Assembly: GCA_041397645.1 (NCBI GenBank)
Contig: JAWKWE010000006.1
Location: forward strand, 248,001-312,000
Source of the DNA: Hyphomicrobiaceae bacterium
GTDB taxonomy: Bacteria > Pseudomonadota > Alphaproteobacteria > Rhizobiales > Hyphomicrobiaceae
DNA length: 64,000 nucleotides
Direction: 5' to 3'
Shown here: positions 36,401 through 44,111 of the stretch, one piece after another
How the letters are laid out: every line of letters starts with the position of its first letter
How positions within the stretch are numbered: position 1 is the first letter of the stretch
The notes under the pieces: model-generated
The model's database searches: none
The model's input: only the letters and a program-made list of their open reading frames with translations
Told to the model about the DNA's origin: nothing
Position numbers and translations under genes: made by a program

Positions 36401-37497
36401 TGGACGACCCCCTTGACCGTCTCGGTGCCTACCTCTTGCTCAACAGCGTAGAGCACGAGGTCGCAAAGCCTGACTTTGGTTTGCTCTTCGGTCGTTGTCG
36501 GTCCTAAGGCTTCCAGCGTCAGCCGGGACTTGCCACGGCCAGAAAGCCCAACCACCCTTGCTACGCCCCGCTCGGGCGTTATCAGCCCGCGCAGTTTCTC
36601 GCGGAAACCTTCCAGCCGTTCGTCGAATAACCAGGGTGAGCTGTCATATTCATGACGACCCGCCCAATGCAGCCAATCCCGGAACGGGCCAACGAGCCCC
36701 GGCTGCGTGTCCTGCAGAAGCCACACCGCCACAGAGGGATGGACGTTCACCCAGTCAGCGATCTGATCCGCATCGCGGAACTGGACCTGATGGGGCGCGA
36801 CCGCCAGACCCGCGCCCGCTAGCCGATCACGTATCGCCTTTTCGCGGCCCTCGATTTTCTTGCTGGTGTACGAGCGACCGCACAACATGATGTAGATGCC
36901 ATCCTTGGACAGCACCGTCGCAACCATCGCTTTCACCGCTCCATCGGAGGCGATCACATCCTCGCCCGCCTCAGCCGGTGTGAGTTCCGTGGCCTTCATC
37001 TGGAACTGGCAAAGGCGGGACGGCAAAAAGCGCGTTCGCTCCGGGCCGCCGGACCATTCGATCCTTCCATCCTCGCCGCCATCCGGTTCGGTGATGTTGG
37101 ATGCGACATGAATGCGATCCATGCCGATGCCGTGCGACAACGCCTCGGCGTTGATCAGCTTGCGCACCAGCAACACGAGCTTCCTATCTGTGAGCACGGC
37201 GACGTGCTCGCCCGACACTTTGAACGGTCCGAGCCCTTCGGCCGCGATGGGTTTAACACGCCGGCCAATCAGCGCCGTTGCAGCTGCCGGGTTCTCATCA
37301 ACCAAGCGGAGAAGATTAGAGACCGCTGCCGCCGGTTTGATCGTCCCGTTCTCGTACTTGGTGAAAGCGCGCGGCCCCCCGCCAAGTAGCTCGCCGGCCT
37401 CCGCCTGAGACAGCCCTAGCGTCTCCCTTATGCGCCGGATGTCGTCCGGCGTGAGGTCTGACCTCGGCGTGGCCGGATTGAACGTCTTTCGCACCAT
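33430..37497 (-). CDS. HTH-nuclease-STAND NTPase, candidate defence sensor
   Basis: A 1,355-residue multidomain protein. Residues ~14-70 are an MqsA/XRE-type HTH (TPDDIRRIRETLGLSQAEAG, then FTKYENGTIKP). Residues ~120-200 have a restriction-endonuclease-like pattern: PDGGEDGRI, with Asp143, and QMK at 166-168. A P-loop GLSGRGKS follows at 317-324 with a Walker B-like AIVVVD at 375-380, the STAND plan. The remaining ~800 residues are helical, of HEAT/TPR-like character, and would be the sensor. It is preceded by a palindrome over its promoter that its own HTH could bind. The architecture resembles Avs/STAND antiphage proteins but carries a fused DNA-binding regulator. I do not know a named family for it. 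Confidence 0.6.
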   Translation of the reverse strand: MVRKTFNPATPRSDLTPDDIRRIRETLGLSQAEAGELLGGGPRAFTKYENGTIKPAAAVSNLLRLVDENPAAATALIGRRVKPIAAEGLGPFKVSGEHVAVLTDRKLVLLVRKLINAEALSHGIGMDRIHVASNITEPDGGEDGRIEWSGGPERTRFLPSRLCQFQMKATELTPAEAGEDVIASDGAVKAMVATVLSKDGIYIMLCGRSYTSKKIEGREKAIRDRLAGAGLAVAPHQVQFRDADQIADWVNVHPSVAVWLLQDTQPGLVGPFRDWLHWAGRHEYDSSPWLFDERLEGFREKLRGLITPERGVARVVGLSGRGKSRLTLEALGPTTTEEQTKVRLCDLVLYAVEQEVGTETVKGVVQNLVDAGLRAIVVVDRCPPESLRDLSSMVKRSGSRISLVTIDHEMLRGEILPNDTLVVEAAPASVIEGMLKQSAPRASDADRPRLVRLSSGFPQLARLIGDAWLQDISIVSAPDPVLFDRILLGRNRSDAAVIEKSAMLLSVFGLVGVRPPLEKDLEAIAALGSGTSSAELRKAIDDLVSRSVAQMRGRLVSLQPRPVALHLAERQWRHWDQASWDRVLFGPLPARLRKHAAQQLAMLNNKHSISVEVVRHVCRPGGPLSTIEALSVEGNTEVLSSLSEIDTEIVIDLLERLLRGVSREELQGIEGDARRHLVWAVEKVAFVAKTFERGALLLFELALAENESWGNNASGQFKALFPVLLGNTQAGAEDRLLLLDEVLRSNDPARLKLAVAALQSGAKADSFTRTVGIEIHGGRPAMEPWRPQLWSDAWSYVRACADRLARIGTREDEVGEIARSALAGQLRIYVMRGLLDDVERWVKEVVTAHPYWPQALTSLGDILQFDRDDLDTAVADRVQKLVDELSPDDVGSRVKFLVTEMPWDYPVDEKLDFEERGRRQSAAIEALAIELLTDQKRLTEFFPALSSGSQRMAVDFGRALARNASNPLGLKEPIIDALLAIPSGSRNYGLLAGYMWGLATVDPSAFEELKQRAVQSEDLAPAFAFASWSADLTPRDIELMCQALTKGIMPAFAVRSWVGGGKLAKLAPAVVAPLFDILFAGATAFYALGLEMFGMYVFQHKDRLEQLRLQIRLAAAKLGHAEKHRGGSHMDQHHFEEAMKWILEKGGDDRDASVVALQLAQHLVEDPNEVGQEYIRPLLPVMLTKFAHIVWPIVGNAIVSDKQKQWRLQLTLGDSFAFDNVKRPMIAHLPQDMLFAWCHAHPDVAPAFVAGIASVLTHRDRDAAPPELDPLTRRLLDEFGDRDDVLSALVSNIHSFGWSGSRTGYYRLYEKPLQRLDKHPIGAVRRWAKKMLVAMQREFEAARDEDDELKASWGE

Positions 37498-37519
37498 TAT
37501 GGTCTCTTTTCCAAATAAT

Positions 37520-37552
37520 ACACCATATTGGTGTCTATTAGTATGATGTCAA
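37520..37552 (-). promoter_or_regulatory. Promoter with palindromic operator of the STAND gene
   Basis: On the minus strand TTGACA lies at 37552-37547. About 17-19 nt on, an AT-rich -10-like segment falls inside a perfect palindrome with arms ACACCA (37520-37525) and TGGTGT (37529-37534) around TAT. The STAND start codon is at 37497. The overlap of operator and promoter fits autorepression by the HTH at the N-terminus of the encoded protein, as in mqsRA-type loci. Confidence 0.55.
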
Positions 37553-37560
37553 GGGGGTAG

Positions 37561-38283
37561 ATCCCATTCGACGCGCGTGCAGGGGGCGTGTGATTGCTGC
37601 AACCTGACGCAAGAGCTGACTCACAAGCCCTCGCTCAACAGCTACCCAAGGAGCGGGACGAAGATAGCCGTCATGTCCGCCGTCGGAGGTCGAGCGACAG
37701 CCCGCGACGAAGTTTCGGCGTGCGGAGTACAGACAAACAACATGTCCGGAATCTCTGCTCAGAAGAGTAGGCAGAGCACGTCATGTTCGTTCAGAATGGT
37801 GGCGGATAGCCGCCTCCGATACCACGCGAACTGACCGCACAAGCAGTCTAGTGGTTGGTGGGCAACCGCAGAGGAGTGAGTCGAACCGGTCTCAGTGAAG
37901 CTGCGAACGCGGTCTCTGCGGCGGGGCCGCGGACAGCGCGCGGAAAAGGAATTTCGAGGCTAGAGACTTCGGGTGTCTGAGCGCGCTATTCGACGCGAAT
38001 CTGGGTCCAGAGATGGCGATGCTTTGGGGTTCGAGACTGGCAACCTCGTGACAACACGAGGTTTTCCGCAGGAGAGCCGGAAAGCGGCGTTTCGACAAGG
38101 ACTGGTTGGTGGAGCAGCAAGGAATCGAACTGCTGACCTTCCAGCCTTGCTGGTGCAGACGAGGATTTTTATAACCTATTGTTATTAAATATTTTTTTGG
38201 ACCGAGGCGGCACCTTTGGACTGGACTTTGCGGCCCTTCGGAGCGGTACTGTCGGTGACAGGCGCGGCAAAGGCCGCATAGTC
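37561..38283 (+). other. Noncoding region upstream of module 2
   Basis: About 720 bp without a convincing gene; the short open frames lack ribosome sites and family features. On the minus strand, 38100-38160 contains GTTCGATTCCTTGC followed by GCTCCACCA, which resembles the 3' end of a tRNA. The T-stem does not pair properly and no complete cloverleaf is visible. It may be a degraded tRNA or attachment-site remnant. An AT-rich stretch at 38170-38200 follows. Confidence 0.5.
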
Positions 38284-38363
38284 AGCCCCGGATGCACGAA
38301 TCCGGGGCTTCGGGTGGTGCAAGGCGGCGCAACCCGCGCAGCCCGACACTGGAGAACCACCCA
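38284..38363 (+). promoter_or_regulatory. Hairpin and conserved leader of recombinase module 2
   Basis: AGCCCCGGAT (38284-38293) and ATCCGGGGCT (38300-38309) are perfect 10-bp arms around a 6-nt loop, with no T-run after. From 38303 to the DUF3489 start codon there are 61 nt that share blocks with the leader at 28350 (CGGGGCTTC, GGT-GTGC, GCCCGA, CTGGAG). The stem lies directly over the 5' block. A translation-controlling leader or a protein site is possible. Confidence 0.5.
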
Positions 38364-38660
38364 ATGAAGACGACGAGCACACGCCGAACCCAGACGGCAA
38401 AGCAAGCCCGAAGCGCCTCCAACGCCAGCCCGGCTCCAGGTCCGGCCGACATGCCGCGACCCGGCGGCAAGCTTGGCGATATCCTCGGCCGCGTCGCCTC
38501 GAAAAAAGGCGCCACCGCTGACGAGTTGGTCGATGCGACCGGATGGCAGAAGCACTCGGTCCTCGGCGCCTTGAGCAAGCTGAAGGCACGCGGCTTCGTG
38601 ATCCGGCTCGATGTGAAATCCAACCGCAAGGCCTACCGACTTGCATCGACGGTGGGTTGA
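38364..38660 (+). CDS. DUF3489 HTH protein (module 2)
   Basis: A 98-residue protein. After a basic, low-complexity N-terminus (~35 residues) comes the DUF3489 winged-helix-like block GATADELVDATGWQKHSVLG, then ALSKLKARGFVI and YRLAS. The ATG at 38364 follows GGAG and agrees with the start of the LSR3 fusion. DUF2924 begins 3 bp after its stop. It is probably a DNA-binding partner of LSR2 and the complete counterpart of the partial gene at the left edge. Confidence 0.85.
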   Translation: MKTTSTRRTQTAKQARSASNASPAPGPADMPRPGGKLGDILGRVASKKGATADELVDATGWQKHSVLGALSKLKARGFVIRLDVKSNRKAYRLASTVG

Positions 38661-38663
38661 GCG

Positions 38664-39194
38664 ATGCGGAAAGAGGATCGGACGAATTCGACGTCCACAG
38701 TCGGCGCGCCCGGGCGCGCCGGCACCGAAGCCCTTGAGGCGGCATTGTCCGCGCTCGCAGGTATAAGCCCGGCGGACCTCCGGAACGAATGGTTGCGGCA
38801 CTATCGTTCTCGTCCGCCCAATAGGCTGAGCCGCGATCTGCTCGAGCTTGGCGTCGCGTGGAAGCTGCAGGAGCGTGCGTTCGGTGGCCTGTCCGCGGCG
38901 ACCAAGCGTCAGCTCGCCGCGCTAAGGCAGACAATGGCCTCGAAAGCGGACTTGACCAAGGCACGTGCCGTCACTCTGAGGCCGGGCGCCCGTCTCATAC
39001 GCGAATGGAATGGCGAAACGCACGAGGTCCAGGTCGTCGAGGATGGGTTCCTGTGGCAAGGGAAGACGTGGCGCTCGCTGTCCGTGATCGCGCGCGAGAT
39101 GACCGGCACCCGATGGTCGGGACCACGGTTCTTTGGGGTCGGCAAGACGAAAGCCGTGCCGGGCGTCGACGCGCCAACTGAAGAGGGTGGCTGA
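38664..39194 (+). CDS. DUF2924 family protein (module 2)
   Basis: A 176-residue protein with the DUF2924 signatures LRNEWLRHYRSRPP, LIREWNGETHEVQV, FLWQGKTWRSLSVIAREMTG and TRWSGPRFFG. It starts 3 bp after DUF3489, and its stop overlaps the LSR2 start (TGATG at 39192-39196). It is the same family as the protein at 231-713. Its tight coupling to the recombinase suggests a role in the same reaction. Confidence 0.87.
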   Translation: MRKEDRTNSTSTVGAPGRAGTEALEAALSALAGISPADLRNEWLRHYRSRPPNRLSRDLLELGVAWKLQERAFGGLSAATKRQLAALRQTMASKADLTKARAVTLRPGARLIREWNGETHEVQVVEDGFLWQGKTWRSLSVIAREMTGTRWSGPRFFGVGKTKAVPGVDAPTEEGG

Positions 39195-40927
39195 TGGCTG
39201 GGAGACCCGCGCCTGCCCATCCCAAAGGCGCAGCGAGCGTCCGCTGCGCCATCTACACGCGCAAGTCATCCGAGGAAGGGTTGGAGCAAGAATTCAACTC
39301 GCTCGATGCGCAACGCGAAGCATGCGAGGCGTACATCCAGAGCCAAAAGAGCGCCGGCTGGGTCGCACTTTCCGACATGTATGATGACGGTGGCATCTCC
39401 GGCGGGACCATGGAGCGGCCGGCGCTGCAGCGCCTTCTCGCGGACATCGCCGCCGGCCGTGTCGACACGGTTGTCGTCTACAAAGTCGACCGGCTCACCC
39501 GATCGCTCCGCGACTTCGCCAAGATCGTCGATGCATTCGACGCCAAGGGCGTCTCGTTCGTATCCGTCACCCAGCAGTTCAACACAACGACGTCGATGGG
39601 CAGGTTGACGCTCAACATGCTCTTGTCGTTCGCCCAGTTTGAGCGTGAAGTGACCGGCGAGCGAATTCGCGACAAGATTGCCGCTTCGAAGCAGAAAGGC
39701 ATGTGGATGGGTGGCCTATCGCCGCTCGGCTACGACGTTGCCGATCGCAAGCTGGTCGTGAAGGTGACCGAAGCCGAAACCGTCCGACATATCTATCACC
39801 GCTACACGGCGTTGAAATCGGTGCATGCGCTGAAGCTTGAGCTGGACGGATCGGGTGTTGTCAGCAAGGCGCGCCGGGACCGAAACGGCAATGCGACCGG
39901 AGCCAAGCCGATCGCGGTCGGCGCGCTGTACCACATTCTACAGAACCGGCTGTATCGCGGCGAGATCGTGCACAAAGGCAAGCCCTATCCCGGTCAGCAC
40001 GACGCCATCATCGACGAAGAGCTGTGGTCCGAGGTCCAGGCGATCTTGTCAGACAATCGCGTTGAGCGAACGACGCGATCCAAGGCTCTTGCTCCGAGTC
40101 TGCTGGCCGGCCTTGTCTACGATGCCGGCGGCGAGCGCATGTCACCGACGCACGCCATAAAGAGCGGCACGCGCTACCGCTATTATGTCAGCCAATCGTT
40201 GATTAAGCGCGGCCGGGTCAAACCTTCCGAGTCTGCCTGTCGTGTTCCGGCCTCCGATCTCGAGGTTCTCGTCGAGGACAAGATCCACACGTTGCTGCAG
40301 GAACCAGCTTCCATTCTGGCGTTCGCGGGAACGATCACGGTCGCGGCGCACAAGGCGCTCATTGACCAAGCGGCATGCCTCGCGCAGCGTTGGCCAGAGT
40401 TGTCCGCATCCGAGAAACGCGGCATCCTTGATGCGTGCCTCTCTCGGGTGGAGGTCAAACCCGACACCATTGTTATCGCCCTCCGCCCGCTGCGGCTCCT
40501 CGAGGCAATCCGTGGGAAGTTGAGCCCTTGCCAGTTCGACTTGTCGGACGAGGGGCCGAGCGCCGAGCTGACAATACCGGCGCGCGTTAAGCGGACCGGT
40601 ATGGCGAACAAGCTTGTGATCGAGGGACAATCCGAAATTGCAATCAAACCCGATCGAAGCCTTCTGCGCCTGATCGTGCAGGCGCGGCACTTCCACGATC
40701 TCGTGACGAACAGCAACGGCAGGTCAATCAGGGATCTCGCCGACGAGGTGGGGGTGAGCCCCTCCTACTTCACCCGTGTCTTCCGGCTGAGCTTCCTTGC
40801 GCCGGACATCACCAGGGCGATCGTCCAGGGGCGCCAGCCAGCCGAGTTCCGTGCGATCAAGCTCATGCGCGCTGGCCAGTTCGGTTCGCGCTGGTCCGAC
40901 CAGCGCCGCGAGCTTGGATTCGATTGA
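39194..40927 (+). CDS. Large serine recombinase LSR2
   Basis: A 577-residue serine recombinase and the most complete of the three in this window. The catalytic domain has YTRKS (Ser25), TVVVYKVDRLTRSL and QFEREVTGERIRDKI. The recombinase domain includes KPIAVGALYHILQNRLYRGE. A region without zinc-ribbon cysteines follows (KSGTRYRYYVSQSLI), and the C-terminal HTH tail is present (SIRDLADEVGVSPSYFTRVF, then APDITRAIVQGRQPAEF). It is the third gene of the DUF3489-DUF2924-recombinase operon. The CAGGG-box region, now split by IS66, starts ~330 bp downstream. Confidence 0.93.
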   Translation: MAGRPAPAHPKGAASVRCAIYTRKSSEEGLEQEFNSLDAQREACEAYIQSQKSAGWVALSDMYDDGGISGGTMERPALQRLLADIAAGRVDTVVVYKVDRLTRSLRDFAKIVDAFDAKGVSFVSVTQQFNTTTSMGRLTLNMLLSFAQFEREVTGERIRDKIAASKQKGMWMGGLSPLGYDVADRKLVVKVTEAETVRHIYHRYTALKSVHALKLELDGSGVVSKARRDRNGNATGAKPIAVGALYHILQNRLYRGEIVHKGKPYPGQHDAIIDEELWSEVQAILSDNRVERTTRSKALAPSLLAGLVYDAGGERMSPTHAIKSGTRYRYYVSQSLIKRGRVKPSESACRVPASDLEVLVEDKIHTLLQEPASILAFAGTITVAAHKALIDQAACLAQRWPELSASEKRGILDACLSRVEVKPDTIVIALRPLRLLEAIRGKLSPCQFDLSDEGPSAELTIPARVKRTGMANKLVIEGQSEIAIKPDRSLLRLIVQARHFHDLVTNSNGRSIRDLADEVGVSPSYFTRVFRLSFLAPDITRAIVQGRQPAEFRAIKLMRAGQFGSRWSDQRRELGFD

Positions 40928-41389
40928 CCGCGCCAGTCTCCCGGAAGCGCTCCGTCGCCCGCCAATGAGACGGCGGCACGCCGATTTTGTCAGCATCGCA
41001 TGAGCGAAACGACCCACCGCGCCGCCGCCAACGGTACCACCCAAAAGCCGATAGGAGACTTGGACCGGAGGGGCCCGCGAGAACCCGCACCGAAGCGGTC
41101 TCTCGGTCGCAGATAAAATGGCATCGTGCCGCTAACCGGCGGACACTACGGACCAAGTTCGAATCCGACGCCAAAACTCGTTTTATGTATTCATATCAAT
41201 GTGTTGCGTGGCGGTGGAGGCATTCACCTGCGAACCCCTCTCTGACACCGAATAACAGGGAATTTTTGCGATTTTCGGGGGTTAAATCGGCCACGAATGC
41301 CGCATTTATCCCCGTAAAACCGGCGCAATTTGCAATTTTGGCGGTGAAAATTATCAGGGAATTTTTGCCGTGTTATCAGGGCGGCCTAA
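40928..41389 (+). repeat. Noncoding region and left part of CAGGG array (module 2)
   Basis: No gene is apparent between LSR2 and the IS66 element. TGGCGGTGGAGGCA lies at 41209-41222 as in module 1. CAGGG boxes start at 41256, 41355 and 41377; the first two extend to CAGGGAATTTTT. The distances (99, then 22 bp) match module 1 (97, then 21). The array is cut after the third box by the IS66 insertion and resumes at 44128. The 8-bp target duplication CGGCCTAA occupies 41382-41389. Confidence 0.75.
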
Positions 41390-41477
41390 GTGAGCGTTCA
41401 GGGAATGCACACTTGAGAACAGGGAACGATCCCGACCTTCTTCTGCACCGGTGAGGTCTGCTGCAGGAGAGACGAGG

Positions 41478-42107
41478 ATGGCCCGATACAGTTCAGTCAA
41501 ATGCTTAGAACTAGCGTTTTTCTGGAAGGAACACCTGAAGGCATGGCGCGACAGCGACCTGAACCAGCGGGAATACTGCGAGCGCCACGGTCTCGCTCTG
41601 AAGCGGTTTGGGAACTGGCGGGCCAAGTTCAAAGATCAGGAGACGTTCGTTCCGCCAAACCTGCTTTATCGCCGCGGCGGGGGGCTTAGACCTAGGTCTA
41701 GAACTAGGTCTAAGGAAATTCCCTTCACCCCTATGAGAAAGCGGCGCGGCTTCTCGGATGCCGACAAGAATCGCATCATCGAAGAGGCGTGTAGCGAGGG
41801 TCGCACTGTGTCCAGCGTCGCCCGCAGGTACGGGATCACGACGAGCCTGCTCTTCCGTTGGCGCAAAGAGCTAGGCATGGGGCCGACGCACTGTATCGTG
41901 CCGGTCACGATCACCGACACGCCTGACGGCCTTGCAGATTTTGCGGCGTTGACCAATCTCACGAAGCAGCCCACTCCAGTCCTCATTGATCGAGCAACGC
42001 CGGCAATTGAGGTCGAGTTGACCGGAGGGCGCCGACTTCGCTTCGAACGCGGCACAGATCCTGAGACCATTCAGCGACTGGTCGCCGCATTGGACGGAGG
42101 TGCGTGA
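41478..42107 (+). CDS. tnpA: IS66 accessory protein TnpA
   Basis: A 209-residue IS66 OrfA. An N-terminal helical part (FWKEHLKAWRDSDLNQREYC, HGLALKRFGNWRAKF) is followed by a transposase_8-like HTH (FSDADKNRIIEEACSEGRTV, then YGITTSLLFRWRKEL). The ATG at 41478 follows GAGACGAGG. Its stop overlaps the tnpB start. It is longer than many IS66 TnpA proteins because both segments are retained. Confidence 0.88.
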   Translation: MARYSSVKCLELAFFWKEHLKAWRDSDLNQREYCERHGLALKRFGNWRAKFKDQETFVPPNLLYRRGGGLRPRSRTRSKEIPFTPMRKRRGFSDADKNRIIEEACSEGRTVSSVARRYGITTSLLFRWRKELGMGPTHCIVPVTITDTPDGLADFAALTNLTKQPTPVLIDRATPAIEVELTGGRRLRFERGTDPETIQRLVAALDGGA

Positions 42108-42460
42108 TGATCACTGCAGCCTCAAGCGTCAAGGTGCACATCGCGCTCGGCGTTACCGACCTGCGCAAAGGCATGGACGGCTTGGCAACGCTGGTCCAAG
42201 AAATTCTCCTGCATGATCCGTTCTCAGGTCATCTGTTCGCGTTCCGAGGCGGTAAGGCCAACATGATCAAAATTCTCTACTGGGATGGCACGGGGCTCTG
42301 CCTGTTCACAAAGCGGCTCGAGCACGGCGCGTTCGAATGGCCGGCGAAGGGTACGACAGGGCAAACCGTGAGCCTAACATCCGCGCAATTGTCGATGCTG
42401 ATCGAAGGCATCGATTGGCGCGTTCCAGATCGCCGATGGAAGCCTGCCGTGGCGGGTTAG
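42107..42460 (+). CDS. tnpB: IS66 accessory protein TnpB
   Basis: A 117-residue IS66 Orf2 protein with the diagnostic GVTDLRKGMDGLATLVQEIL, then DPFSGHLFAFRG and IKILYWDGTGLCLFTKRLE. The ATG at 42107 overlaps the tnpA stop; a GTG at 42104 would add one residue. It is required together with TnpA and TnpC for IS66 transposition according to family knowledge. It appears intact. Confidence 0.93.
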   Translation: MITAASSVKVHIALGVTDLRKGMDGLATLVQEILLHDPFSGHLFAFRGGKANMIKILYWDGTGLCLFTKRLEHGAFEWPAKGTTGQTVSLTSAQLSMLIEGIDWRVPDRRWKPAVAG

Positions 42461-42537
42461 ACTCACGTCCAAAGTGGATTGCTTCGTAGACCCGATTGCG
42501 TTCGCCGGCTGACGGACTTGGGCATAGCATCGAGATC

Positions 42538-44085
42538 ATGAGAATCGATCTCGATGCCCTCCCCTCTGACGTCGACGCACTGCAGGCGATGATTGGCGCG
42601 CTTGTGGCGGAGCGTGATGCCGAGCGCAGCGAGGCACAGGCTGAGATCGAGCGTCTCCGCAGCCTCGTCAAGACGCTGCAAAGAAGCCAGTTCGGCCGTC
42701 GCTCGGAACGCCTCGACCAGGACCAACTCGATCTTGGGCTGGAGGATCTCGACGGCGATGTTGCCCGGGCCGAGGCGGCGCTCCCGGCGGTCACCACCGA
42801 AGGCGTGCAGCAAGAGCCTGCGATCAAGGAGCGGCTTAGTTTGCCGGATCATCTTGAGCGCGAGGAGGTGACCCTCGATGTCAAAGGCCACACCTGTCCG
42901 TGCTGCGGCGGCGCCATCCATCGGATCGGCGAGACCGTCAGCGAGGTGCTCGACTATGTTCCGGCGCGTCTCAAGGTCATTCGCATTCGCAGGCCGAAGT
43001 ACGGATGCCGGACCTGCGGAAAACTGCATCAAGCTCCGGCACCCGAACGTCCGATCGCGAAAGGCCTGGCAAGCGCCGGCCTGCTCGCGCACGTGCTGGT
43101 GAGCAAATACTGCGATCACATTCCGCTCTACCGCCAGTCGCAGATTTTTGCCCGCAATGGCGTCGACCTCAATCGCTCGACACTCGCCAACTGGGTTGGT
43201 GGCGCTGCTTGGTGGCTTGAACCGTTGCGAACGCGGTTGGCCGAGCAGGTCTTCGCCTCGCCGAAGTTGTTTGCGGACGACACGACGGTGCCCGTGCTCG
43301 ATCCCGGCCGCGGCCGAACGCGAACCGGGCGACTATGGGTCTATGCACGCGACGATCGACCTTGGGGTGGGACCGATCCGCCGGCAGCCGTCTACTACTA
43401 CAGTCCCGACCGCAAGGCCGAACGGCCCGCGGCGCATCTCAAGGGCTTCGCAGGTGTGCTACAGGTCGACGGCTATGCCGGCTTCGAGCAGCTCACCACG
43501 CGCGGCACCATCGCGCTGGCGGCATGCTGGGCGCACACACGGCGCAAGTTCTACGATGTCCATCAGGCCACCGGCTCGCCGATCGCCGAGGAGGCGCTGC
43601 GTCGCATCGGCGCGTTGTACACGATCGAGCAAAGCATCCGCGGGCAATCGGCCGAGCAGCGCCAGCGCGTTCGCAACGTGCGATCCAGGCGATTGACTGA
43701 CGCCATGCGCCCGTGGTTCGAACGCCAACTGCACCGCGTGCCGGGACGCAGCGGTCTAGCCGAAGCAATCCGATACGCACTCGCTCGGTGGGAGGCTCTC
43801 TGCCGCTTCCTCGACGATGGCCGCATCGAACTCGATACCAACACGGTCGAGCGTGCCATCCGCCCGATCACGCTCGGGCGCAAGAACCACCTCTTCGCCG
43901 GCTCGGACGGGGGCGCCGACCGCTGGGCCGTCGTCGCAACAATCCTTACGACTGCAAAGCTCAACGACGTCGAGCCTTACGCCTACGTGAAGGATGTGCT
44001 GGAGCGCATGGCGGGCGGTCATCCGGTGTCCCGACTCGACGACCTCCTCCCCTGGAACTGGAAGGCCGCGGCAGCTTCCGCCTGA
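42538..44085 (+). CDS. tnpC: IS66 transposase TnpC
   Basis: A 515-residue IS66 DDE transposase. An N-terminal coiled coil (~20-60) is followed by a zinc-binding region (CPCCGGAIH, CRTCGKLH), then the catalytic core with LFADDTTVPVLDPG, VDGYAGFEQL, CWAHTRRKFYD and the C-terminal NTVERAIRPITLGRKNHLFA holding the catalytic Glu. A terminal IS66 C-domain follows (LNDVEPYAYVKDVLERMAGG). Full length and probably active. Confidence 0.94.
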   Translation: MRIDLDALPSDVDALQAMIGALVAERDAERSEAQAEIERLRSLVKTLQRSQFGRRSERLDQDQLDLGLEDLDGDVARAEAALPAVTTEGVQQEPAIKERLSLPDHLEREEVTLDVKGHTCPCCGGAIHRIGETVSEVLDYVPARLKVIRIRRPKYGCRTCGKLHQAPAPERPIAKGLASAGLLAHVLVSKYCDHIPLYRQSQIFARNGVDLNRSTLANWVGGAAWWLEPLRTRLAEQVFASPKLFADDTTVPVLDPGRGRTRTGRLWVYARDDRPWGGTDPPAAVYYYSPDRKAERPAAHLKGFAGVLQVDGYAGFEQLTTRGTIALAACWAHTRRKFYDVHQATGSPIAEEALRRIGALYTIEQSIRGQSAEQRQRVRNVRSRRLTDAMRPWFERQLHRVPGRSGLAEAIRYALARWEALCRFLDDGRIELDTNTVERAIRPITLGRKNHLFAGSDGGADRWAVVATILTTAKLNDVEPYAYVKDVLERMAGGHPVSRLDDLLPWNWKAAAASA

Positions 44086-44111
44086 CAGACGTGTCAGAAA
44101 TGGACGCTTAC

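Larger units (their letters stand above)
41390..44111 (+). mobile_element. IS66-family insertion sequence
   Basis: A 2,722-bp element with the canonical tnpA-tnpB-tnpC set. The left end begins GTGAGCGTTCA, and the reverse complement of the right end begins GTAAGCGTCCA, an imperfect terminal repeat typical of IS66. CGGCCTAA directly repeats at 41382-41389 and 44112-44119, the 8-bp duplication expected for the family. The insertion therefore went exactly into the spacer between CAGGG boxes. Confidence 0.93.

Noticed and set aside
38100..38160. tRNA-like 3' end on the minus strand
   Set aside because: GTTCGATTC and GCTCCACCA are suggestive, but the T-stem does not pair and no anticodon arm or 5' half can be folded. 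Left as a possible att remnant only.
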